This document shows, one piece after another, positions 57,175-64,000 of a stretch of 64,000 nt of DNA (position 1 is its first letter; each line of letters opens with the position of its first letter). The translations under genes and the position numbers were made by a program. The stretch is from positions 12,586,342-12,650,341 of the forward strand of contig JAVLUZ010000157.1 of the NCBI GenBank assembly GCA_036768485.1, read 5' to 3'. A model generated the notes under the pieces. That model was given only the letters and a program-made list of their open reading frames with translations, made no database searches and was not told the origin of the DNA. The stretch is from Mermis nigrescens (Eukaryota > Nematoda > Enoplea > Mermithida > Mermithidae).

Positions 57175-60100
57175 TTAATAAAAATTAAAGATACAAGATA
57201 AGGTATGACAACAAGATATATCATCATCATCCCGTTTTACGTCGTTTTTCCCAATTGGGGTTGGACGTTTGATGCTATGTCGCCATTTCACCCGATCATG
57301 AGTGTCTTCCATACGTAGATTTTTGGCAGCCAAGTCCTTTTTAATTGTCTTCATCCACGTTGTCTTCGGCCGGCCTCTTGGCAGTTTTCCAGGCGCCACC
57401 AGGTTTTTGGCTGATATGACATTACTGTCCTGGCTTCTTTCGACATGTCCTAGCCAGCGCAATCTGCAAGTCCGCAGTGTATTCTGGATATTGTCCATTG
57501 TAAGTCTTCTAAGAATTTCTTCGTTGCTAATTTTGTCGGCCAGGCGCAAACCAAGCATCCAACGAAGCAATTTCATTTCAGTTCTGTTTAAAGCGTTTTC
57601 TATGCTATTTGTCATTGCCCATGTTTCTGATCCATACAGCAGGACTGGGCGAACACAGCGCTGGTACAGTTGACTGCGGGTTGGTAATGGTATACTCTTT
57701 TGCATCAGTAGACCAGCTACGACTCTCCATTTATTCCATGTGGCCTGGATTCTGCATCTAACGCTCGCTTCAGCACCACCATTGGCTTGTACTGTGTCGC
57801 CTAGGTATGTGAAAGTATTGACCTTTTCTACCGTCATTTCATCGATTTGTAGCATGTTTGGCTCTACAATTTCTGAAACTACGTCAGTTGTGCATGCTGT
57901 ACATTTGAAGTTGTCTTTTACTGCGTTCAAACTTTGACGTATTCCTGAGCATTTTTTGTGGCACCATCGCTTGCACATGGTACAAAGGACGGAATTATTT
58001 CCAACACCTTTTGAGCAAACGGCACATGGGAATCTTCCAGACTTCAAAGTTGGTCCTTTCTCACCAGAGACCATATACTTGGTTTTGCTTGGATTGACGA
58101 TCATGCCTTTTTTCATTAGACTTGCATTCCATAATTTGAAACGCTCTTTTATCTCATCTTGATTTTTAGCCGTGAGCACAAGGTCATCAGCGTATAGTAG
58201 TTCCATGGGTGTTTCAGTGTATATTTGCTTGGTTGCTTCTTCCATTACTGTTATGAATAGTAAGGGACTAAGGACCGAGCCTTGGTGTACGCCTATGGTT
58301 ATGTCGATCTCTTTACTATGGCCAGCCTTTGACTTGACAACTGTTTTTGATGACTGATATGTTGTCATTATCAGTCTTACTAGCTTTTCTGGGATTAGCT
58401 GTCTTCTCAAAGCCCATATGATCGTTTCTCTTGGTATTCTGTCGAAGGCTTTTTCGAGATCTACGAACAGGTGATGCAGCAGTTGGTGTTTCTCAACATA
58501 CTTCTCTTGTAATTGTCTTAATATAAAAATTGGATCAGTTGTTGACCTATGGCGCATAAATCCATATTGTATTCCACTAATTTGTATGAGTTTTCGCAGC
58601 CTTAATTCCAAAATTTTTTCGAAAATTTTAATGCCGTGCTCAAGTAGGCGGATTCCTCGATAGGATGTACAGTTCAGAGGGTCGCCTTTTCCTTTATACA
58701 ATGGTATTGTCATGCTTTTAGTGAAATCGTCTGGCATTTCTTCAGTTTTCCACAATTGTTGGAAGATACGAAGTAGGGCAAGCAATGCAGGTCGTCCAGC
58801 TGCCTTTATGACATCTACTGATAGACCTGTTGGCCCAGGTGACTTCCGTTTTTTGAAAGATTTCATGGCTTCTTTCACTTCGTTTTCCGTTATTTCTTCA
58901 ACTGGGCCTTCTACCATTGTACAATCGTCTACTTCAACTTTTCCATTGCTTTCATTCAACAGTTTTTGGTAGTATTCCCTCCATCTATCACATATCTGTT
59001 CTGTAGATACTAATAATCGTCCATTATCGTCTTTTACACATATAGCACCAGTAACATCTTGTTTTTCAATCCTTCTGTTCTTAGCTAGCCGATATAATTT
59101 TCTTAGTTTTTCTTGATTACTGCCGCTGCTCCAGACTTCTTCAAGTGCTTCACTCTTAGCAGCAGCTACCGTACGTTTGGCTTCAGTTTTAGCCATTTTG
59201 TACACTTCTTTATCAACAGCACATTGGCTTTTTTGCCATCTCCGGTAAGCATCTTTCTTTGTAGTGATAGCTGTTCTGACTTTTTCACTGAACCACCATG
59301 TTTCTCTAAAACGTTTTTGATGACTTCCTTTTGATGTTCCACAGACTTCTTGTGCTGTGTTGAGTAGTGTGTCGCAAAAATGCGACCAGCACCCATTTGG
59401 TTCCAGTCGTTCAGCTATTAATCTTTCAAATTTTTCCTGAGTGCTGCTGTCAGCTAGCTTCCACGACTTGATTTTCGGGCTACATTCTTTTTTAACGGTC
59501 TTTACGGCACAATTTGGCAACAAAAAGTCAGCAATTAGAACACGGTGTTGCGGTATGCATTCTTCACCGGGTATTGCCTTGACATTTTTGCATCTGGATT
59601 TCATTTTGTACCCAGTTAGTATATAATCGATCTGACTTTCGTAGGCTCCGCTCTTGTACGTTATGAGGTGTTGATTTGGTTTCTTAAAATACGTGTTCAG
59701 GACGTGTAGTTGCAGGCTTTCAGCAAAGTTTAGAATTTCTTCCCCTGCACTGTTTCTTTCCCTGTATCCAAAACCACCGTGGTTTTGTTCATAACCCTCA
59801 GCACTATTTCCTACATGGCCGTTTAAATCTCCACAGATGATCAGTTGATCATTTAATGACAAGTCTCTGACTGCATCAGTGAGCGTGTTCCAGAAAAATT
59901 CCTTTTCTTCGTCTGCTCTCCCTTGTTGAGGGGCGTATACTGAGACCACTGTTAGTATTTCGTCGTTGGCTTTGATTTTGAGCCACATTATTCTTGAGTT
60001 GATTCGTTTCACTTCAACGACATCATCCACCCTGTCTGCTTTGACTAGTATTCCAACACCAGCCTCTCCAGAGGCTTCACCTGACCAGTAAAATTTATAC

Positions 60101-60405
60101 TTCTCGTTACCATCGCCAATAAATTTACACGACGATCCTTTCCACCTTGTTTCCTGTACACAGCATATGTTGATTTTTCGACGGACTAGTATATCTATTA
60201 TTTCTCTACTTCTTCCAAACATTGTTCCAACATTTATTGAAGCAACTCTACATATTTGAAACCCGGAGATTCTTCGCACCCCTTTACCATTTAAGATATG
60301 CCGGGGACTAGGGGCCATATTTCTTTTCGACATAGCATTGAATTTTTGGAGCAGGTTTTCTACATCCGGATGCCCTTCCTGACGATAACCACTTGTTTTA
60401 AGCAA
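57175..60405 (-). CDS. RTE-like endonuclease/reverse transcriptase with PHD-like finger
   Basis: A 1076-residue intact frame. Residues about 52-294 are an apurinic-type endonuclease: N58, E85 (in CVQETRW), D193 and N195 (GDLNGH), D260 (QIDYIL) and H287 (QHRVLIADF), all present. The reverse transcriptase covers about 480-790, with GPTGLSVDVIK, SYRGIRLL, the catalytic D649 (FVDLEKAFD), HQGSVLSPLLF and YADD (738-741). A Cys/His finger follows at 794-838 (C-x2-C-x10-C-x2-C-x4-H-x2-C-x15-C-x2-C). The C-terminal region has NTFTYLGDTV and CRLRWLGHVERS. It would nick the target and copy the element's RNA there. The last codons before the TAA, about 15, lie in flanking DNA because the element carries no in-frame stop of its own. 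The first Met at 60405 is accepted without proof; the endonuclease begins about 50 residues later. Confidence 0.9.
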   Translation of the reverse strand: MLKTSGYRQEGHPDVENLLQKFNAMSKRNMAPSPRHILNGKGVRRISGFQICRVASINVGTMFGRSREIIDILVRRKINICCVQETRWKGSSCKFIGDGNEKYKFYWSGEASGEAGVGILVKADRVDDVVEVKRINSRIMWLKIKANDEILTVVSVYAPQQGRADEEKEFFWNTLTDAVRDLSLNDQLIICGDLNGHVGNSAEGYEQNHGGFGYRERNSAGEEILNFAESLQLHVLNTYFKKPNQHLITYKSGAYESQIDYILTGYKMKSRCKNVKAIPGEECIPQHRVLIADFLLPNCAVKTVKKECSPKIKSWKLADSSTQEKFERLIAERLEPNGCWSHFCDTLLNTAQEVCGTSKGSHQKRFRETWWFSEKVRTAITTKKDAYRRWQKSQCAVDKEVYKMAKTEAKRTVAAAKSEALEEVWSSGSNQEKLRKLYRLAKNRRIEKQDVTGAICVKDDNGRLLVSTEQICDRWREYYQKLLNESNGKVEVDDCTMVEGPVEEITENEVKEAMKSFKKRKSPGPTGLSVDVIKAAGRPALLALLRIFQQLWKTEEMPDDFTKSMTIPLYKGKGDPLNCTSYRGIRLLEHGIKIFEKILELRLRKLIQISGIQYGFMRHRSTTDPIFILRQLQEKYVEKHQLLHHLFVDLEKAFDRIPRETIIWALRRQLIPEKLVRLIMTTYQSSKTVVKSKAGHSKEIDITIGVHQGSVLSPLLFITVMEEATKQIYTETPMELLYADDLVLTAKNQDEIKERFKLWNASLMKKGMIVNPSKTKYMVSGEKGPTLKSGRFPCAVCSKGVGNNSVLCTMCKRWCHKKCSGIRQSLNAVKDNFKCTACTTDVVSEIVEPNMLQIDEMTVEKVNTFTYLGDTVQANGGAEASVRCRIQATWNKWRVVAGLLMQKSIPLPTRSQLYQRCVRPVLLYGSETWAMTNSIENALNRTEMKLLRWMLGLRLADKISNEEILRRLTMDNIQNTLRTCRLRWLGHVERSQDSNVISAKNLVAPGKLPRGRPKTTWMKTIKKDLAAKNLRMEDTHDRVKWRHSIKRPTPIGKNDVKRDDDDISCCHTLSCIFNFY

Positions 60406-60616
60406 GTGTAACCTAGCCTATGGTGCAAGCACCTCAGACCACTAGGCAGTGGTCGGTTTTGAAATCAGAGTTGTCCTTCTCCTAGATGGACTGCCTACCA
60501 TGGCTATGAGCTCCATCTACCCAGAACATGTGGTTTTAAGGCGCCACAAACCCGCCTTTCGCCCTCACGGATTTAGCGTTACCCAGGGACTCCGCAAGGA
60601 GGCATCGTGAGATACT
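57220..60616 (-). mobile_element. Full-length RTE-like LINE with 10-bp TSD
   Basis: The element is 3397 bp, flanked by AACAAGATAT at 57210-57219 and 60617-60626. The 3' end is a GATGATGATGATAT tail directly after the coding region, as usual for RTE elements. The 5' leader (60406-60616) carries CCTAGTGGTCTGAGGTGCTTG-type sequence and precedes the ORF. An uninterrupted ORF plus an identical target duplication mark it as the youngest large element in the window. Confidence 0.9.
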
Positions 60617-60923
60617 AACAAGATATTATATGCAAGATAATGCTTAATTACAGAAGAGTTAACCATTTATGTAGGTATATATTTTTTAATCAAATTAAAC
60701 TTAGCCGTACGCCAAGAAATCGATCGCCAGCAGTTGCGGCTTCATGAATGAATAAAATTCTTACGCGTTATTTTTAAAAGTTAAATTTACTAATTGAATT
60801 CATTAGATTCGTTTTTCTTATGCAATATTTTTGACACAACAAGCAGCTTCGGTTTCCACAGTGCATTAAGGTAGTTAAAAAAATTTTGGGCGCTTTGCGT
60901 CGAATCGTTTCTCAGCCAAGTCA

Positions 60924-60929
60924 TTTATT
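60924..60929 (-). promoter_or_regulatory. Polyadenylation signal (minus strand)
   Basis: AATAAA on the minus strand, 38 bp after the TAA of the candidate terminal exon at 60968-61115. Confidence 0.4.
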
Positions 60930-60967
60930 TCACTCTATGGGCATCATTAGAATCTAGCAGCTTACGT

Positions 60968-61115
60968 TTACTTACGCTTGCGTTCTTTGCCTGGACCCTC
61001 CGAATTTTCAGGCGGTTTTATGTTACATTGTATTTCGTAAAAAAGGCTGCATATACATTTAGCACTCATTAAATCAGCTGATTTCTTTTGCATCCCATAA
61101 TTTTGGCTCAAAATT
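60968..61115 (-). CDS. Candidate terminal exon of an unrecognised gene
   Basis: On the minus strand a frame stays open from a TGA near 61153 to TAA at 60968-60970. A possible acceptor, CCCTTAG, ends at 61116. The frame includes GMQKKSADLMSAKCICSLFY and then the charged tail PPENSEGPGKERKRK. The composition changes from neutral to strongly basic at the end, as in many nuclear proteins. An ATG at 61093 could alternatively start a 41-residue peptide. The AATAAA at 60924 supports a gene end. The acceptor has a weak pyrimidine tract and the family is not recognised. Confidence 0.35.
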
Positions 61116-61231
61116 CTAAGGGATATTAGATCCAATGACGCCCGTGGTCAGCATAGTTCTGTAAGGAACTTGCAGTATATCTTTGAGGGCAAGAAAACCG
61201 TGAATATTATTAGCAACAAAATTGAAGCATA

Positions 61232-61413
61232 CAGGGGCGGATTTAGGGGTTCGGGGGCCGCTCCCCCCATTGGCCCAAAATAGTGCGCAAAATTAAGGGT
61301 TTTTGAGCGATTTTTAGCGATTTTCGGGTTAAAACGGCTAATTTATCCGCCCAAGTCAGGGTTCCCCCTTAAGGGTACCGCCCCCCCTTAGAAAAATCCT
61401 GGATCCGCCACTG
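61232..61413. mobile_element. Intact 182-bp hAT MITE with perfect TSD
   Basis: Starts CAGGGGCGGATTTAGG and ends CTGGATCCGCCACTG. It is flanked by GAAGCATA at 61224-61231 and 61414-61421. It has the same ends as 47030-47972 but a different, much shorter interior. Confidence 0.92.
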
Positions 61414-61569
61414 GAAGCATAGATGTCTCAAAATAATTTTAGTTTGGAATTGTGTGCAACATAAATCTCTACGAATGATAATAAATCTTGAATCTTAGCT
61501 GATTCCCCTGCTGCAGTTCCGGAACTGATTGGAAAGTTTTTTGGTTATAAACTTTGCAGCGCTACCATA

Positions 61570-61839
61570 TATGTAGTCAGTATGGGAATTCTGGGAGGGG
61601 TCAGGCCCAAAAGATTTTAAAAAGTGTCTTTTTGGGCTAAAAACGAAGGGCTCACTTCAAAAACACTGTTTTTGACGTTTCATACAATGCTCGTTCTTTC
61701 TAGAACATTAAAACGTAAACAAATTTTAAAACAAATTTGTAAAAATTAAGTAAATTGAACAAAATATAGTCAAAAAATGTGTATACGGCGCGAAGCGTTG
61801 GGATTTTTTCTGCCAAAAATTAGCTAAAAACGCGTAAAA
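61570..61839. mobile_element. MITE, 'CAGCATGGGAATTCTGGGGG' family, copy truncated by gap
   Basis: Contains AGTATGGGAATTCTGGGAGG at the left, the core TTTTTGACGTTTCATACAAT, CTAGAACATTAAAACG and the hairpin GGCGCGAAGCGTT. The right end is lost in the gap at 61840. Confidence 0.6.
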
Positions 61840-61856
61840 NNNNNNNNNNNNNNNNN
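61840..61856. other. Assembly gap, 17 N
   Basis: A run of 17 N between a MITE and a 59-bp tandem array. The array's first complete unit starts immediately after it, so the true copy number is uncertain. Confidence 0.99.
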
Positions 61857-62175
61857 ATGTAAAATTATATGCAGTCAAAAACCAGCGGCCTAGACTGCAG
61901 GCAATATAGCACACAATGTAAAATTATATGCAGTCAAAAACCAGCGGCCTAGACTGCAGGCAATATAGCACACAACGTAAAATTATATGCAGTCAAAAAC
62001 CAGCGGCCTAGACTGCAGGTAATATAGCACACAACGTAAAATTATATGCAGTCAAAAACCAGCGGCCTAGACTGCAGGTAATATAGCACACAACGTAAAA
62101 TTATATGCAGTCAAAAACCAGCGGCCTAGACTGCAGGTAATATAGCACACAATGCGATATTATATGCAGTCAAGT
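61857..62175. repeat. 59-bp tandem repeat, five copies
   Basis: Nearly identical 59-bp units start at 61857, 61916, 61975, 62034 and 62093, with a sixth partial unit at 62152. The unit contains GTAAAATTATATGCAGTC, then AAAAACCAGCGGCCTAGACT and GCAGGCAATATAGCACACAA. Units differ at one or two positions only, so the array is recent or homogenised. Confidence 0.95.
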
Positions 62176-62700
62176 TGAATGCTCGTTGTTATGGGAAGCT
62201 GGCGCTTTGCTCGCATTTCAACCTGTAGTAGATGGTTTTAGAAGGCACTTTTATTTGAGATGGTCTGGCAGATTTGCTTCCTCACTAGGGAATATTTTTT
62301 TGCGCTGCATGGGTAGCACACTCAAAAGCTGCCCAGTCGCCCATTAGCGCATGCTGATGGGCCAGCTGAAGCTCTGGGGCATACATACATACACACATAT
62401 TTGATCAATCCGGAATAAATCTATAACTACACACATACACAGACTAGCACTATCACAGCCAATTAATCTTATGATGTCAGTTGTATACCGTGTCTCCCTA
62501 AGGGGCAAAGCTATAACATCGCCTATGTTATAGCATAGGCGGAGGGGTCAGAATCTGCTCCCTGACTTTTCTCAGGGAGCAATGCTGCAGCATAGGTCGT
62601 GTTGTAGCATAGGGGCCTGCCCCGACCTGCCCGGGGAGGGGGCGCACGCAAGCCCAGGGCCAGGGGAGGGGCAAATTTCCAGGGGTGGGAATTTCCCTGG
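62176..62700. other. Unique region, partly GC-rich
   Basis: No gene was recognised. It includes ATACATACATACACACATA microsatellite-like sequence (62380-62450), an inverted pair GCTATAACATCGCCTATG / CTATGTTATAGC around 62505-62540, and a G-rich stretch at 62600-62700. Confidence 0.4.
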
Positions 62701-64000
62701 GGGAAAATTGAAAGAGCTATAATTCAAGAACCAGCAGCCGGATCGGACTAAAAATTTCAGAGTCTGTTGAGTATATGTTAGTTATGCTATGTACGAAATT
62801 TTAGCGCGCAACCTACAGTATACCAGCATTAGTTTACACCTTTGCATAATTCAAGAACTAATGGCCGGATTTTGTTCAAATTTTCATGACATGATGTATA
62901 TAGGCGAGTTGCTATGCACAGATTTTAAAGTGCGCAGCCTACAGTATACCAGCTTACTTTACACTTTCACATTTGGTACTATAACTTTAGAGGGCGGATT
63001 GGGCTGAAATTTTCATAGTAGGGTGGGTTTATGTTGCATGTGTTATCTTATTGTTATCAACATGTAATCTACAGTATGCTGATTTTAGTTTACACCTCCT
63101 CATACAGGAACGTAAATCAAGAATTAATGGCTGGATTTTGTTCAGATTTTCAGGATATGATGTATATAGACGAGGCATGCAATGCATAGAATTTTAGCGC
63201 ACTGCCTACAGTATACCAAATTACTTTACACTTGCTCAAATAGTGATATAACTTTAGAAAGAGAGGGCGGATTGGGCTGAAATTTTCATAGTAGGGTGGG
63301 TTTATGTTGCATGTCTTATCTTATTGTTATCAACATGTAATCTACAGTATGCCAATGTTAGTTTATAATTCGTCATACAGGAATGTAAATCAAGAACCAA
63401 TGGCTAAATTTTGTTCAGATTTTCAGGGTATGATGTACATAGGCGAGGCATGCAATGCATAGAATTTTAGCACGTAGCCTACAGTATACCAAATTACTTT
63501 ACACTTGCTCAAATAGTGATATAACTTTAGAAATAGAGGGCGGATTGGGCTGAAATGTTCATAGTAGGGTGGGTTTATGTTGTATGTGTTATCTTATTGT
63601 TATCAACATGTAATCTACAGTATGCCAATTTTAGTTTACACTTCCTCATACAGGAACGTAAATCAAGAACCAATGGCTGGATTTTGTTCAGATTTTCATG
63701 ATATGATGTATATAGGCGAGGCATGCAATGCATAGAATTTTAGCGTGCAGCCTACAGTATACCAAATTACTTTACACTTGCTCAAATAGTGATATAACAT
63801 TAGCAATAGAGGGCGGATTGGGTTAAAATTTTCATGATAGAGTGGGCTTATGTTGAATGTGTTATCATATTGTTATCAGCATGTAATCTACAGTATGCCG
63901 ATTTTAGTTTACACTTCCTCATATAGCAACATAGTTCAAGAACCAATGCTTGGATTTTGTTCAGATTTTCAGGATATGATGTATAGAGGCGAGGCATGCT
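62700..64000. repeat. 273-bp tandem array, running off the window end
   Basis: AGGGCGGATTGGG recurs at 62991, 63264, 63537 and 63810, exactly 273 bp apart each time. Each unit also has TTTTCATAGTAGGGTGGGTT, CAACATGTAATCTACAGTAT, TTTAGTTTACAC, AAGAACCAATGGCTGGATTT, GATATGATGTATATAGGCGA and TACTTTACACTTGCTCAAAT. The first unit (from about 62700) is more divergent. The array continues beyond 64000. Confidence 0.92.

Noticed and set aside
57302..59626. Several + strand open frames of 60-123 codons
   Set aside because: They are antisense shadows of the intact LINE ORF on the minus strand.
61857..62175. CRISPR-like array
   Set aside because: The 59-bp units are contiguous with no unique spacers, and the genome is eukaryotic.

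Overview
This is a repeat-dominated, AT-rich window from a eukaryotic, almost certainly invertebrate animal, nuclear genome. The evidence is intron-interrupted host exons, decayed BEL/Pao, Ty3/gypsy, CR1/jockey-like, RTE-like and mariner elements, long (TA)n arrays, many small terminal-inverted-repeat elements with target-site duplications, and two assembly gaps (39646-39745 and 61840-61856). I cannot name the species. No prokaryotic operon, CRISPR or phage structure is present.

Host genes are few. The clearest is the last coding exon of pyruvate kinase (44343-44512, +), followed by a polyadenylation signal. A second, unrecognised + strand gene is suggested by two phase-compatible exons at 51693-51778 and 55667-55857/55870, with a possible first exon at 45548-45570. 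A candidate terminal exon on the minus strand (60968-61115) ends in a basic tail and is followed by an AATAAA. Everything between is intronic or intergenic and filled with repeats.

Layout. 0.5-5.1 kb: two hAT-like TIR elements, one hosting a nested foldback element. 6-9.2 kb: a 172-bp satellite arranged as an inverted repeat and split by a LINE with a 5' inversion. 11.6-21.1 kb: decayed mariner, BEL/Pao (+), an LTR-like insertion, and gypsy (-). 21.5-36.4 kb: three truncated copies of a very long foldback element, with arms of about 2.5 kb or more, each abutting a (TA)n array; it holds a solo LTR, a LINE tail and minisatellites. 36.5-43.3 kb: hAT MITE, a foldback of 17-bp GC-rich repeats, a 1.1-kb CCAA-type array, another inverted array, and a tandem array. 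43.9-57 kb: the host exons, with hAT and other MITEs in the introns. 57.2-60.6 kb: a full-length RTE-like LINE with an intact ORF and a 10-bp target-site duplication. 61.2-64 kb: an intact 182-bp hAT MITE, a 59-bp tandem array, and a 273-bp tandem array running off the window end.

Three themes deserve attention: long foldback elements without coding capacity; satellite or minisatellite arrays organised as head-to-head inverted repeats; and a short hairpin, GGCGCTTCGCGCC, shared by many otherwise unrelated repeats.
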